64,000 bases of DNA from Flavobacterium psychroterrae. Its GTDB lineage: Bacteria > Bacteroidota > Bacteroidia > Flavobacteriales > Flavobacteriaceae. This document shows, one piece after another, positions 17,396 through 28,043 of this stretch (position 1 is the stretch's first letter; each line of letters begins with the position of its first letter). The notes under the pieces are model-generated. The model saw only the letters and a list, made by a program, of their open reading frames with translations. It had not been told where the DNA came from and did no database searches. The position numbers and the translations under genes were made by a program. The stretch lies in contig NZ_JAGYVZ010000014.1 in assembly GCF_018380615.1 (NCBI RefSeq), positions 1 to 64,000 of the forward strand, read 5' to 3'.

Positions 17396-18985
17396 ATGAG
17401 CTTTTTAAAAGAAATACAACGCAGAAGAACATTTGGAATTATATCGCATCCCGATGCCGGTAAAACAACATTAACCGAAAAATTATTGTTGTTTGGAGGG
17501 GCTATTCAGGAAGCTGGTGCTGTAAAAAACAATAAAATTAAAAAAGGAGCAACAAGTGATTTCATGGAAATCGAACGCCAAAGGGGTATTTCGGTTTCAA
17601 CATCTGTACTTGCTTTTAATTATCAGGATAAAAAAATCAATATTCTTGACACACCCGGTCACAAGGATTTTGCCGAAGATACTTTTAGAACTTTAACTGC
17701 TGTTGATAGTGTTATTGTTGTTATTGACGTTGCAAAAGGGGTCGAGGAACAAACGGAAAAATTAGTGGCAGTTTGTAGAATGAGAAACATTCCGATGATT
17801 GTTTTCATCAATAAATTAGACCGTGAAGGAAAAGATGCTTTTGACTTAATGGATGAAGTGGAACAAAAACTTGGATTAACAGTTACGCCTTTAAGTTTTC
17901 CTATTGGAATGGGTTATGACTTTCAGGGAATTTATAATCTTTGGGAACAAAACATCAATCTTTTTAGTGGAGACAGTCGCAAAAACATCGAAGAAACTAT
18001 CGCTTTTTCAGATGTTAAAAGCCCTGAATTAGAAAAAATAATTGGTCAAAAACCAGCGGATAGATTACGTGAAGAATTAGAATTAATTGATGAAGTTTAT
18101 CCAAAATTTGATCGTCAGGATTATTTAGACGGAAAATTACAACCCGTATTTTTTGGTTCGGCTTTAAATAATTTTGGAGTTCGTGAACTGTTAGATTGTT
18201 TCGTGAGCATTGCACCATCTCCAAGAGCTAAAGATTCTGAAACTCGTTTAGTTGATCCTACTGAAGAAAAAATGAGTGGTTTTGTATTTAAAATCCATGC
18301 TAATATGGATCCAAAACACCGGGACCGTTTAGCATTTATAAAAATTGTATCGGGAACTTTTGAAAGAAACAAACCATATTACCACGTTCGTCAAAAGAAA
18401 AACTTAAAATTTTCAAGTCCGAATGCATTCTTCGCTGAGAAAAAAGAAATCGTTGACATTTCTTATCCTGGTGATATTGTTGGTTTGCATGATACCGGAA
18501 ATTTCAAAATTGGTGATACTTTAACCGAAGGAGAAATAATGAGTTTCAAAGGAATTCCAAGTTTCTCTCCGGAGCACTTTAGATACATTAATAATGCTGA
18601 TCCTATGAAAGCCAAACAATTGGATAAGGGAATCGATCAGTTAATGGATGAAGGTGTAGCACAGTTATTTACTTTAGAAATGAATAACCGTAAAATCATC
18701 GGAACTGTTGGTGCGCTTCAATATGAGGTTATTCAATACCGATTAGAACATGAATATGGCGCAAAATGTACGTATGAGAACTTCCCTGTTCATAAAGCGT
18801 GTTGGGTAAAGCCTGACGATGCAAAAAATGAGCAATTCAAAGAATTCAGACGAATTAAACAAAAATTCTTAGCTCATGATAAATACGGTCAACTAGTTTT
18901 TCTAGCTGATTCTGACTTTACAATTCAAATGACACAAAGTAAATATCCAACTGTGAAGTTATTTTTTACTTCAGAATTTGATTAA
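17396..18985 (+). CDS. prfC: Peptide chain release factor 3
   Basis: At 529 aa this GTPase has RF3's usual length. G motifs are HPDAGKTTLTEK (near residue 19), DTPGHKDF (near 87) and NKLDRE (near 142). The C-terminal part has FEVIQYRLEHEYGA-like RF3 sequence (here YEVIQYRLEHEYGA). RF3 removes RF1/RF2 from the ribosome after peptide release. It is a single-gene unit with its own promoter and terminator. Confidence 0.96.
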   Translation: MSFLKEIQRRRTFGIISHPDAGKTTLTEKLLLFGGAIQEAGAVKNNKIKKGATSDFMEIERQRGISVSTSVLAFNYQDKKINILDTPGHKDFAEDTFRTLTAVDSVIVVIDVAKGVEEQTEKLVAVCRMRNIPMIVFINKLDREGKDAFDLMDEVEQKLGLTVTPLSFPIGMGYDFQGIYNLWEQNINLFSGDSRKNIEETIAFSDVKSPELEKIIGQKPADRLREELELIDEVYPKFDRQDYLDGKLQPVFFGSALNNFGVRELLDCFVSIAPSPRAKDSETRLVDPTEEKMSGFVFKIHANMDPKHRDRLAFIKIVSGTFERNKPYYHVRQKKNLKFSSPNAFFAEKKEIVDISYPGDIVGLHDTGNFKIGDTLTEGEIMSFKGIPSFSPEHFRYINNADPMKAKQLDKGIDQLMDEGVAQLFTLEMNNRKIIGTVGALQYEVIQYRLEHEYGAKCTYENFPVHKACWVKPDDAKNEQFKEFRRIKQKFLAHDKYGQLVFLADSDFTIQMTQSKYPTVKLFFTSEFD

Positions 18986-18993
18986 AACTTTTA

Positions 18994-19026
18994 ATAAAAA
19001 ATGCCAGCTTTAAGTTGGCATTTTTG
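18994..19026 (+). terminator. Terminator of prfC
   Basis: AAAAATGCCA / TGGCATTTTT stem with an internal CTTTAAG segment, ending in a T run, 10 bp after the stop. Confidence 0.88.
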
Positions 19027-19051
19027 TTTAGAATACATCCTCATTATAAAA

Positions 19052-19098
19052 ACAAACTGCAAAGAAATTGACTTTTAAATCATTCTCTTTGCAGTTTT
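19052..19098 (-). terminator. Terminator of the LamG/T9SS gene
   Basis: AAACTGCAAAGA (19054-19065) and TCTTTGCAGTTT (19086-19097) form a perfect 12-bp stem with a 20-nt loop, 40 bp beyond the stop of the minus-strand gene. Confidence 0.7.
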
Positions 19099-19137
19099 AA
19101 ATTTTCTTTATTTTTTAAAATTCAAAATAATTGAATT

Positions 19138-20862
19138 TTAATTTTTAATCAATTTTACAGTTTTCGACTGATTGTTTTCATTCGTTATCTTTAAAAGATA
19201 AATTCCGTTTGGAATACTTCCTAAATTTAATGCAGTCGTTCCTGAATTTACTTTTTGTGTCTGGATCGTTTTTCCTAATATATCAAATAATACAGCTGTT
19301 CCATTAGTATCACTATTGATAAAAAATGCACTGCTGGATGGATTAGGGTAAACTTTTAAACTTGAAGCGAATTCTTGATTATGGTCGCCAACACTAAGAG
19401 TTGTACAAGTACTTCCTGTTTGAATAATTGAACCAGTTATCCAGTTAGAAGTTCCTGCAGATAAATCAAAATCTGCTAATGCGCCGTCATTTCCATTTCC
19501 ACTTGAATCTGTCAAGGTTGAAACTGCTGAATTATCTCCTCCTTGAACTCCTTGATTGAATTTATAATAATTTATTAATCCCGGTTGAGCTCCTGATAAT
19601 TCGCAATTCATATTGTTCTGGATTTCAGCCAGAGTTAAAACTTTATTCCAAATACGAACTTCATCTATTGCACCATTAAATAAATTTTGTCCCGGATCAA
19701 ATGCTCCAATCATTACCAGACTTCCTATAAAGGCAGGTACATTATTATTTTCATCAATAGCAACACCATTTTTATATAATATCATTGTAGTAGTGGCTAA
19801 ATCATAAGTTACAGCAACATGATACCAAGTATCTGCATTTAATTGTTCACTATCTTCTACTGCTTTATAATTTCCATTATGTCCAGAAGACAATACACCA
19901 CCAGGTACATAAATTGCATGTTCGCCATCTACGCTGCCACCTGAAATAATATTATTTACAGGTGAAAAATTATTTATTTTTATCCAGGCTTCTTTTGTAT
20001 AAGTCGCAGGCATGCTATTAGGGAGTTCTACATAACCTCCCTGAAACTCTAAGGAAGTACCATTAAGATCAACAATATTTACCTCTACCTCAGTACGTAA
20101 GCTTTCACAAGATAAGGTTTGAGAAACATAATACAATCCCGTTGATAAAGGAGTTGTAACATCTAAAGGAGTACCACCAACAGCATCAGCGTACCATTTT
20201 ATGTCAGTTCCTGTTGCTACCAAATCAGAAACTTTTGTATTGATATTTAATTTTTGAGGTGACGCTACTGAGGCTTCAGGAGTTACACATGGAATACCCA
20301 CAGTACTTATAAGTTTAGGAATATTTAATGCGACAAGGACACCATCAATTCTAAAAGTATAGGTTACACCTGCTTTAATAAATGCAGTAGGCTTTAAGCT
20401 AAATTCTTGTTCAGTAAATTTACCCTGACTAGCAGGTAAACCTACAAAACTATTAGAATCTGCACTGAAAAATAGTCCAGGAACAAATGAGCCAGGATCT
20501 CCTGTTGCTAATTGCTGGGTAGTAGCGGTTTCATGAGCTACATCTGGACTAACTTCGAAAATAAATGGAGAATTTTGAATTGTAATGCCCTGCCAACTAC
20601 TTCCGTTATTATCTGAAAATTGAATTTTCGAACTGAGGCCTAAAGTCGCTCCACTATTTCCAGTAGAAGTCTCCTCTACAGCTATTCTAATTCTTAAAGC
20701 ATCAAAGTTAGTAATTTCTACTGGTGTGTTAAGTAGCGCTTTCCAGGTAGCTGTAGTTTCGGTACCATTATTATTTCGCCAACGGTAAGCTGTAATTCTA
20801 GTACTTGCATTAGCAAAAAAGAAATTAGCAAGCAGTAATGTAAAGAGTAAAGTTTTATTCAT
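19138..20862 (-). CDS. LamG-domain cell-surface protein secreted by T9SS
   Basis: The 574-aa protein has a signal peptide (about residues 1-19). After a unique N-terminal beta-rich domain (about 20-190) comes an Ig-like 'SPQKLNINTKVSDL' module (about 195-265) of the kind often attached to Flavobacteria surface proteins. A LamG/concanavalin-like domain follows (about 270-450, with YTKEAWIKINNF and NGAIDEVRIWNK). The last 75 residues are a type A T9SS sorting domain (VYPNPSSSAFFI ... GIYLLKITN ... KTVKLIKN). It is exported across the outer membrane and probably anchored or released there; the LamG domain suggests glycan or adhesive binding. It starts 38 bp after lnt and may share its transcript. 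Confidence 0.9.
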   Translation of the reverse strand: MNKTLLFTLLLANFFFANASTRITAYRWRNNNGTETTATWKALLNTPVEITNFDALRIRIAVEETSTGNSGATLGLSSKIQFSDNNGSSWQGITIQNSPFIFEVSPDVAHETATTQQLATGDPGSFVPGLFFSADSNSFVGLPASQGKFTEQEFSLKPTAFIKAGVTYTFRIDGVLVALNIPKLISTVGIPCVTPEASVASPQKLNINTKVSDLVATGTDIKWYADAVGGTPLDVTTPLSTGLYYVSQTLSCESLRTEVEVNIVDLNGTSLEFQGGYVELPNSMPATYTKEAWIKINNFSPVNNIISGGSVDGEHAIYVPGGVLSSGHNGNYKAVEDSEQLNADTWYHVAVTYDLATTTMILYKNGVAIDENNNVPAFIGSLVMIGAFDPGQNLFNGAIDEVRIWNKVLTLAEIQNNMNCELSGAQPGLINYYKFNQGVQGGDNSAVSTLTDSSGNGNDGALADFDLSAGTSNWITGSIIQTGSTCTTLSVGDHNQEFASSLKVYPNPSSSAFFINSDTNGTAVLFDILGKTIQTQKVNSGTTALNLGSIPNGIYLLKITNENNQSKTVKLIKN

Positions 20863-20899
20863 ATTATAAATTTATAAATTGTTAAATTAATTATTGTTC

Positions 20900-22435
20900 T
20901 TAAAATTTTTCATTTATGTCCGTTCTTATAGTTTTAGGTTTTAAATAGGTTAGATAAAATAATATAAATAGTATAAGAAGTATATTAAACAAGAATGGAT
21001 ACTTCGTAAATAATGATAAATTGTTATTAGGTTGGATAGATCCAAAAACCAACGTAGTACTTGTATCTTTTTTTTCAGAAATAATAGAACCGCTACTATT
21101 TATTATGGCGTTAATACCGCAATTATTAGCAACGGCTATATCTTTACGATTTTCTACAGCTTGTAATCGTGCATAATATAAATGAAGATCTGAAATGTAA
21201 TTATCTTTAAACCAACCATCATTACTGAAATTGAACAAAAAATTAGCACCATTTTTCACTTGTTCTAATCCGCAATTCTCAGAAACAACTTCATTGCAAA
21301 TTAAATTCCCGGCTTTTCCAAAATTTGTTTGAACTGGCTTTTGATTTTTACCTTTTGATAAAACAAAACCTTCCTGACTTAAAAAAGGAACTAAATACTT
21401 TCCTAAAGGCTCTTCTATTCCTTTTAATAGAATCTGTTTGCTATAAATTCCATTTACTTTATTGTGTTTATCAATATAAAAAACTGAATTATAAAGTGCT
21501 TTATCTACGCTGCTTTCATTATTAATGCCAATAACATGAGTAATATTTTGGGTATTGCTTATCCTTATAATTTCTTTTAGTAAATCGTCATCAGGAGTAT
21601 AAGTCCAAGGCAATGCAGTCTCAGGCCAAATAATAAAATCAGGTTGAAGATCTGTTGCATCTTTACATAACTGAAAATATTTATTGGCAAAAGCATTTCC
21701 GTTCTCACTATTCCATTTTGTTTCCGGATTCGTATTGTCTGAAACTATAGCAACTTTAAAAGATTTTCCTGCAAGCACAGGTGAGTAACTATAATAACAA
21801 ATACTTCCTATTACAAACATTAAGGACAAAATAGATAAACTATATATGAGATAAAGTTTCTTTTTTTGCATGTAAAATTCGGCTAAGCAAAGGTTTATTA
21901 AAACTGTAAAAAAACTTAATAAAGCTAATCCACCCATACTTGATAGTTGAACAAAATAAATATTTGTAACGAAAGGAAAGCCAATTCTAAAATAATGTAG
22001 TGGAAAAGATTCCAAAGCAAATGCTAAACATGATTCTAAAACTGTCCATACTGCTGCTATGCAAAATCTATTTAAAAATAATGAATTACTTGATTTTGTG
22101 TTTTTTATATAAATAGTACTAGTAATAAAAGAAACTAATGAGAAATAAAGACCTAAAAAAATACTACTGATAAGATAAACAAAAATTCCATAAAGAAACC
22201 CGTTTCCTGTATAATGATTAATTCCCTTTATCATCCAAAAGAATAAGCCCAATCCAATTCCAAGACCGAACAAAAAGCCCATAGAAGCGGATCGTCTTTT
22301 TGAACTTTCATTTAGTAAAACAAATAAAGGAACGATGCTCAAGCATACTATTAAAATTGAAAGATGAGTATTGGCAAAACTAAGTGCCAGTCCAGAAAAT
22401 AACAACACAATTGAAATTTTTAAGTTTTTTCCCAT
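20900..22435 (-). CDS. lnt: Apolipoprotein N-acyltransferase
   Basis: A multi-pass N-terminal half (about seven hydrophobic helices) carries a periplasmic nitrilase domain. The triad is recognisable: Glu in IIWPETALPW, Lys in the YSKQILLKG region and Cys in GNLICNEVV, with the family's later Glu near GIEEPLG. Lnt adds the third acyl chain to lipoproteins in the inner membrane. I prefer the ATG at 22435 (MGKNLKISIV), which gives 511 aa and starts right at the first membrane helix. The frame is open to an upstream ATG at 22507 that would add an unlikely extra 24 residues. The active-site neighbourhood is more divergent than in Proteobacteria. Confidence 0.88.
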   Translation of the reverse strand: MGKNLKISIVLLFSGLALSFANTHLSILIVCLSIVPLFVLLNESSKRRSASMGFLFGLGIGLGLFFWMIKGINHYTGNGFLYGIFVYLISSIFLGLYFSLVSFITSTIYIKNTKSSNSLFLNRFCIAAVWTVLESCLAFALESFPLHYFRIGFPFVTNIYFVQLSSMGGLALLSFFTVLINLCLAEFYMQKKKLYLIYSLSILSLMFVIGSICYYSYSPVLAGKSFKVAIVSDNTNPETKWNSENGNAFANKYFQLCKDATDLQPDFIIWPETALPWTYTPDDDLLKEIIRISNTQNITHVIGINNESSVDKALYNSVFYIDKHNKVNGIYSKQILLKGIEEPLGKYLVPFLSQEGFVLSKGKNQKPVQTNFGKAGNLICNEVVSENCGLEQVKNGANFLFNFSNDGWFKDNYISDLHLYYARLQAVENRKDIAVANNCGINAIINSSGSIISEKKDTSTTLVFGSIQPNNNLSLFTKYPFLFNILLILFILFYLTYLKPKTIRTDINEKF

Positions 22436-22507
22436 TTTTAATGATTTAACCGCAAAACAAACATTGACTTTAACATATATAAGAAAGTAAATATAATATT
22501 TTAACAT

Positions 22508-22871
22508 GCAAAAAACGTTAGCGCGAGTTTAAGGATATGTAGTATAAAATCACTTTTGTAATACTAAAAAGACAATTCAAAAATGGTTACCTTCCCTAAC
22601 TAAAACCACATTCAACTAATTAACAATCACTTAGAGAAAATCAATAAATAAAAAATCGCGAATTTATTATAAAATAATTAAATTAATATTTGCTAAAAGA
22701 ACAAAGATTTTTAAGATGTAAAATAAACTTTACAAACAAAAAAGTTTATTTCTTTAGGTAATAATCAGATTCAGTGAAATAATTCTCTAATTCTGAACCA
22801 ATATTAAATTAAAGTCATCATTAAGCAAATTGATCTTTATACAAGTATGTATCTAATTTTTTCTAAAGACC
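22508..22871. other. Intergenic region upstream of lnt with one perfect hairpin
   Basis: No open frame is seen. AAATAAACTTT (22721-22731) and AAAGTTTATTT (22741-22751) form a perfect 11-bp stem without a T-run tail on either strand. TAGTAT...ATACTA near 22540-22566 is a weaker one. Confidence 0.5.
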
Positions 22872-22906
22872 AAAAAAAGCGCTAATGATACATTAGCGCT
22901 TTTTTA
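22872..22906. terminator. Strong orphan terminator
   Basis: AAAAAAAGCGCTAATG, a three-base loop and CATTAGCGCTTTTTT. It is symmetrical and could stop either strand, but no annotated gene ends within 190 bp of it. Confidence 0.88.
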
Positions 22907-23011
22907 TAATTTGAATTAAACCAACCTTAACAAGTTATTATATTCCAAAAATTAATCCTATTTTATTAGGAGATAACAATTTAGAATAATAGATTGATAA
23001 CAAAAAATTTA
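22872..23011 (-). ncRNA. Candidate small RNA between the DUF3467 gene and lnt
   Basis: On the minus strand a full promoter (TTG 23044-23046, 19-bp spacer, TACTTTTG 23017-23024) is followed about 140 nt later by a perfect terminator (AGCGCTAATG / CATTAGCGCT with T7, 22872-22906). No ATG-started frame of useful length lies between. An internal TCCTA/TAGGA hairpin lies at about 22950-22966. The rpoBC-DUF3467 operon already has its own terminator at 23066-23099, so the second terminator needs a transcript of its own. This is a prediction from signals only. Confidence 0.45.
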
Positions 23012-23016
23012 ATCGA

Positions 23017-23046
23017 CAAAAGTAAATTAAATCAGATGAATTGCAA
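23017..23046 (-). promoter_or_regulatory. Promoter of the candidate small RNA
   Basis: Minus-strand TTG (23044-23046), 19-bp spacer, TACTTTTG (23017-23024). This is one of the best consensus matches in the window and has no protein gene behind it. Confidence 0.55.
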
Positions 23047-23065
23047 TTAGTTGTTTTTGTTAAAT

Positions 23066-23099
23066 AAAAAAAGCCCCATTATAAATGGGGCTTTCTTAT
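23066..23099 (-). terminator. Terminator of the rpoB-rpoC-DUF3467 operon
   Basis: AAGCCCCATT / AATGGGGCTT type stem (minus strand) followed by TTTTTATT, directly after the DUF3467 stop codon. Confidence 0.92.
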
Positions 23100-23101
23100 T
23101 T

Positions 23102-23413
23102 TTATGCTTGTCCTGCCGGACCAAAATTAAGCGGTATTGGTGCTTGTTCAGTCTCTTTGATTTCGCCATGAGCGGCTTCAAAACGATGAATGTTTTCTCC
23201 AATTGCTTTTAATAATCTTTTAGCATGTTGTGGTGTCAGGACAATTCTTGACTTTACCTTGGCTTTAGGAATACCTGGCATAATACTCACAAAATCTAAA
23301 ACAAACTCTGATGATGAGTGGTTGATAATCGCAAGATTAGAATAAATTCCTTCTGCGATAGTTTCGTCTAACTCAATATTAATTTGCTCCTGTTGTTGTT
23401 TCGGATTACTCAT
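23102..23413 (-). CDS. DUF3467 family protein
   Basis: This short acidic protein of 103 aa matches the DUF3467 pattern (EGIYSNLAIINHSSSEFVLDF, MPGIPKAKVKSRIVLTP, HAKRLLKAIGENI). It has no signal peptide or membrane segment. It starts 10 bp after the rpoC stop, ahead of a shared terminator, so it is probably made with RNA polymerase beta and beta'. Its function is unknown. The position suggests a transcription-linked role, but nothing in the sequence proves it. Confidence 0.88.
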   Translation of the reverse strand: MSNPKQQQEQINIELDETIAEGIYSNLAIINHSSSEFVLDFVSIMPGIPKAKVKSRIVLTPQHAKRLLKAIGENIHRFEAAHGEIKETEQAPIPLNFGPAGQA

Positions 23414-23423
23414 AGTTTCCTAA

Positions 23424-26400
23424 TTAATAGATATATTCTTCTTTATTAGCCATCATTTCATTGTAATCATCTTTCGATCCTACGATTGTATTATCGTATT
23501 CTCTCATACCAGTTCCCGCAGGAATTCTGTGTCCAACAATTACATTTTCTTTCAATCCTTCCAGATTATCTACTTTACCAGCTACTGCAGCTTCGTTAAG
23601 TACTTTTGTTGTTTCCTGGAATGAAGCAGCAGAGATGAATGATTTAGTTTGTAGCGAAGCTCTTGTAATACCTTGTAAAACTGGCGTTGCAGTTGCAGTA
23701 ATTACATCTCTAGCTACAACTAGATTTTTATCATTACGTTTAAGTAATGAATTTTCATCACGTAAATCACGAGGCGAAATAATCTGACCTGGTTTCAATA
23801 CCGCAGAATCTCCAGCGTCTTCAACTACTTTCATACCATATAATTTATCATTTTGAACGATAAAATCTTTAGTGTGAATTAATTGATCTTCTAGGAATAA
23901 TGTATCTCCTGGATCTTGAACTCTTACTTTACGCATCATTTGACGAATAACTACCTCAAAGTGCTTGTCATTAATTTTTACCCCTTGTAAACGGTATACC
24001 TCTTGAATTTCATTTACCAAGTACTGTTGAACAGCAGCCGGACCTTGAATTCTTAAAATATCATCTGGTGTAATTGCACCGTCAGACAATGGTACTCCTG
24101 CTCTTACGAAGTCATTTTCCTGTACTAAGATTTGGCTTGAAAGTTTAACTAAATACTTTTTAATCTCACCAAATTTAGATTCGATAACAATTTCACGGTT
24201 ACCTCTTTTGATTTTTCCAAAAGAAACAACACCGTCAATTTCAGAAACAACCGCTGGGTTTGAAGGGTTACGAGCCTCAAGCAACTCAGTAATTCTTGGT
24301 AAACCTCCTGTAATATCTCCTGCTTTAGAAGAACGACGTGGAATTTTAACCAATACTTTACCTGCTTTAATTTTCTCTCCATTCTCAACCATAAGGTGGG
24401 CTCCTACTGGTAAGTTATACGAACGAATCAATTCGCCTTCTTTACCGTAAACCAATAAAGTTGGAATTAATTTTTTATTTCTGGCTTCAGAAATTACTTT
24501 TTCCTGGAATCCTGTTTGCTCATCGATTTCAACCATGAACGATTGTCCTTGTTCTAAATCTTCGTAAGCAATCTTACCAGTAAATTCAGAAACAATTACA
24601 CCATTATATGGATCCCATTTACAAATAGTAGATCCTTTAGTAACTATTTCACCATCCTTAACGAAAATACTAGATCCGTAAGGAATATTGTGTGTATTTA
24701 AAACGATTCCAGTTTTCTCGTCAACTAATTTTAATTCAGTTGAACGTGATACTACGATATCTACCGCATTACCTTCACTATCCTCACCTTTTACAGTTTT
24801 TAAATCTTCAATCTCAAGTCTACCGTTAAATCTTGTAACAATACTAGATTCTTCAGAAATACCTCCCGCAACCCCTCCAACGTGGAAAGTACGAAGTGTT
24901 AACTGTGTACCTGGCTCTCCAATAGATTGAGCTGCAATAACTCCTACAGCTTCACCTCTTTGTGTCATTTTTCCAGTAGCTAAGTTTCTACCGTAACATT
25001 TAGCACAGATACCTTTTAAAGCTTCACAAGTTAATGGAGATCTAACCTCTACTCTTTCAATCGGAGAAGCTTCAATAACTCTCATGATTGCTTCAGTAAT
25101 TTGGTGACCTGATTGAACAAGAACTTCATTAGTAAGAGGATTAATAACATCTTGCAATGCAACACGTCCTAAAATTCTTTCTCCTAAAGATTCAACAATT
25201 TCCTCATTTTTCTTCAAAGCAGAAACTTCAACACCTCTAAGAGTACCACAATCTTCGATGTTTACAATAACATCTTGTGATACGTCATGAAGCCTTCTTG
25301 TCAAGTATCCGGCATCGGCAGTTTTAAGAGCCGTATCCGCAAGTCCTTTACGAGCACCGTGAGTAGAAATGAAATACTCAAGGATCGAAAGACCTTCCTT
25401 AAAGTTAGAAAGAATCGGGTTCTCAATAATTTCTCCACCACCGGCAGTAGATTTTTTAGGCTTAGCCATCAAACCACGCATACCAGTTAACTGACGAATC
25501 TGTTCCTTAGAACCCCTCGCTCCAGAGTCAAGCATCATATATACAGAGTTGAAACCTTGTTGGTCTTCTCTAATATTTTTCATTGCTAATTCTGTTAATT
25601 GAGCATTTGCCGAAGTCCATACATCAATAACTTGGTTGTAACGCTCGTTATTAGTAATAAGACCCATGTTATAATTCACAGAAATACCTTCAACTTGCTC
25701 TCTGGCATCTGCAATTAATTGTGTTTTTTGTTCTGGAATTCTAATATCACCTAAAGAGAATGATAAACCTCCTCTAAATGCAAATTTATAACCCATATCT
25801 TTCATATTATCCAAGAAAGCTGCCGTAGTAGGTACATTAGTTACACTTAAAATGTGTCCAATAATATCTCTAAGGTTTTTCTTAGTCAATACATCATTGA
25901 TATATCCGGCTGCTTCAGGTACTACTTCGTTAAATAATACACGTCCTGCAGTTGTTTGAATAATTTTGTACACTAATTCTCCAGTCTCATTAAAATCTTT
26001 TGCTCTAATTTTCACACGAGCATTCAATTCTAATCTTCCTTCGTTTAATGCAATATTTACTTCTTCAGCAGAATAGAAAATTAAGTCTTGACCTAAGATT
26101 ACATGTTCTGGAGTTGAGATACGTTCTTTGGTCATATAATATAGACCCAAGACCATATCCTGAGAAGGTACAGTAATTGGCGCACCATTTGCAGGGTTAA
26201 GGATATTGTGAGAAGCCAACATTAATAATTGTGCTTCTAAAATAGCCTCTGGTCCTAATGGTAAGTGAACCGCCATTTGATCCCCATCAAAATCGGCGTT
26301 GAAAGCCGTACATACTAATGGGTGCAATTGGATCGCTTTTCCTTCAATTAATTTTGGTTGGAAAGCTTGAATACCAAGTCTGTGTAAAGTAGGAGCACGG

Positions 26401-27734
26401 TTAAGTAATACTGGGTGACCTTTAATTACATTTTCAAGGATATCCCAAACTACAGGCTCTTTTTTGTCTATAATTTTCTTAGCAGATTTTACTGTTTTTA
26501 CAATACCTCTTTCAATCAATTTACGGATAACGAAAGGCTTGTATAACTCAGATGCCATATCTTTTGGCAATCCGCATTCGAATAATTTTAATTCTGGACC
26601 AACAACAATTACCGAACGAGCAGAATAATCCACACGTTTTCCAAGTAAGTTTTGACGGAAACGTCCTTGCTTACCTTTTAAGGAATCAGATAATGATTTT
26701 AATGGTCTGTTAGATTCTGTTTTAACAGCAGAAGCTTTACGAGTGTTATCAAATAATGAATCTACAGATTCCTGCAACATACGTTTTTCGTTTCTCAAGA
26801 TAACTTCTGGAGCTTTAATCTCCATTAATCTTTTCAAACGGTTGTTACGGATGATTACACGACGGTATAAATCATTTAAATCTGAAGTTGCAAAACGACC
26901 TCCATCAAGTGGTACAAGAGGACGTAATTCTGGTGGAATAACAGGAACCACTTTCATAATCATCCATTCTGGACGATTTTCGCGGTTTAAGTTAGACTCA
27001 CGGAAAGACTCAACAACTTGTAATCTTTTTAAAGCTTCAGTTTTACGTTGTTTAGATGTTTCGTTATTAGCACTGTGTCTCAATTGGTAAGACAACTCAT
27101 CTAAGTCGATACGAGCTAATAAATCCATAATACACTCTGCTCCCATTTTGGCAACAAATTTATTAGGATCCATATCATCTAAATATTGATTTTCTTGCGG
27201 AAGAGTATCTAAAATATTCAAATATTCTTCTTCAGTTAAGAAATCTAATCTTTGTAATGATTCTCCATCTGCATTTTTAGCGATACCAGCTTGAATTACT
27301 ACATATCTTTCGTAGTAAATGATCATATCTAATTTCTTAGATGGAAGACCAAGGATATAACCAATTTTGTTTGGAAGAGAACGGAAATACCAGATGTGAG
27401 CAATAGGCACAACAAGGTTGATGTGTCCTACTCTGTCACGACGTACTTTTTTCTCAGTAACTTCAACACCACAACGGTCACAGATGATACCTTTGTAACG
27501 AATTCTTTTATATTTACCACAAGCACATTCAAAATCCTTAACAGGTCCGAAGATTCTTTCGCAAAAAAGTCCGTCACGTTCTGGTTTGTGAGTTCTGTAG
27601 TTGATAGTTTCTGGTTTCAAAACCTCTCCTCTTGACTCTTTTAAAATAGATTCAGGTGAAGCTAATCCTATCGAGATTTTGTTAAATCTTTTTATAGGAT
27701 TTTTATCTTTATTATTATTTCTATTATTCATCAT
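23424..27734 (-). CDS. rpoC: DNA-directed RNA polymerase subunit beta'
   Basis: This 1436-aa protein has the N-terminal zinc site ([19 protein letters not shown]), the catalytic [12 protein letters not shown] motif binding Mg2+, and the second zinc cluster ([14 protein letters not shown]). With beta and two alpha subunits it forms the polymerase core. The first two codons are both ATG; either could be the start. It follows rpoB after an unusually long 309-bp spacer and is followed at once by the DUF3467 gene. Confidence 0.98.
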   Translation of the reverse strand: MMNNRNNNKDKNPIKRFNKISIGLASPESILKESRGEVLKPETINYRTHKPERDGLFCERIFGPVKDFECACGKYKRIRYKGIICDRCGVEVTEKKVRRDRVGHINLVVPIAHIWYFRSLPNKIGYILGLPSKKLDMIIYYERYVVIQAGIAKNADGESLQRLDFLTEEEYLNILDTLPQENQYLDDMDPNKFVAKMGAECIMDLLARIDLDELSYQLRHSANNETSKQRKTEALKRLQVVESFRESNLNRENRPEWMIMKVVPVIPPELRPLVPLDGGRFATSDLNDLYRRVIIRNNRLKRLMEIKAPEVILRNEKRMLQESVDSLFDNTRKASAVKTESNRPLKSLSDSLKGKQGRFRQNLLGKRVDYSARSVIVVGPELKLFECGLPKDMASELYKPFVIRKLIERGIVKTVKSAKKIIDKKEPVVWDILENVIKGHPVLLNRAPTLHRLGIQAFQPKLIEGKAIQLHPLVCTAFNADFDGDQMAVHLPLGPEAILEAQLLMLASHNILNPANGAPITVPSQDMVLGLYYMTKERISTPEHVILGQDLIFYSAEEVNIALNEGRLELNARVKIRAKDFNETGELVYKIIQTTAGRVLFNEVVPEAAGYINDVLTKKNLRDIIGHILSVTNVPTTAAFLDNMKDMGYKFAFRGGLSFSLGDIRIPEQKTQLIADAREQVEGISVNYNMGLITNNERYNQVIDVWTSANAQLTELAMKNIREDQQGFNSVYMMLDSGARGSKEQIRQLTGMRGLMAKPKKSTAGGGEIIENPILSNFKEGLSILEYFISTHGARKGLADTALKTADAGYLTRRLHDVSQDVIVNIEDCGTLRGVEVSALKKNEEIVESLGERILGRVALQDVINPLTNEVLVQSGHQITEAIMRVIEASPIERVEVRSPLTCEALKGICAKCYGRNLATGKMTQRGEAVGVIAAQSIGEPGTQLTLRTFHVGGVAGGISEESSIVTRFNGRLEIEDLKTVKGEDSEGNAVDIVVSRSTELKLVDEKTGIVLNTHNIPYGSSIFVKDGEIVTKGSTICKWDPYNGVIVSEFTGKIAYEDLEQGQSFMVEIDEQTGFQEKVISEARNKKLIPTLLVYGKEGELIRSYNLPVGAHLMVENGEKIKAGKVLVKIPRRSSKAGDITGGLPRITELLEARNPSNPAVVSEIDGVVSFGKIKRGNREIVIESKFGEIKKYLVKLSSQILVQENDFVRAGVPLSDGAITPDDILRIQGPAAVQQYLVNEIQEVYRLQGVKINDKHFEVVIRQMMRKVRVQDPGDTLFLEDQLIHTKDFIVQNDKLYGMKVVEDAGDSAVLKPGQIISPRDLRDENSLLKRNDKNLVVARDVITATATPVLQGITRASLQTKSFISAASFQETTKVLNEAAVAGKVDNLEGLKENVIVGHRIPAGTGMREYDNTIVGSKDDYNEMMANKEEYIY

Positions 27735-28043
27735 AGTTTTTACTATTGATTTATCTGCAATTAAAAAATTGATTTTCGTTTTAGTCTAAAGTCAAATGTC
27801 ATAAAGTTTTTAAAGTCACGAATGACTTTGGACTTTGGACTTTCAAACTATTGACTTAACACTACCACGGATTACTTCTCTAAACTTCAATGTTAAAGTG
27901 CTAATTACAAAACCTTAAAGGTTTAAATAAAAAATCGGAACGGGTTACGGGTATAAATCCTAAAAACTTTTATTTTAATAAACAGCTTCAGTCTCAGCTT
28001 CCAGTGTTGAACTGAATACTGAGACTGTAACTGAAAACTTTAT
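27735..28043 (-). promoter_or_regulatory. rpoB-rpoC spacer with hairpin and short direct repeats
   Basis: Near the rpoB end, CAGTCTCAG (27988-27996) and CTGAGACTG (28019-28027) form a perfect 9-bp inverted repeat, with CAGT/ACTG nested in the loop. No T run follows, so it is not a simple terminator; it may be a processing site or a mobile short repeat. At about 27821-27840 the word GACTTTG(G) is repeated in tandem. No frame is visible. Confidence 0.5.
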
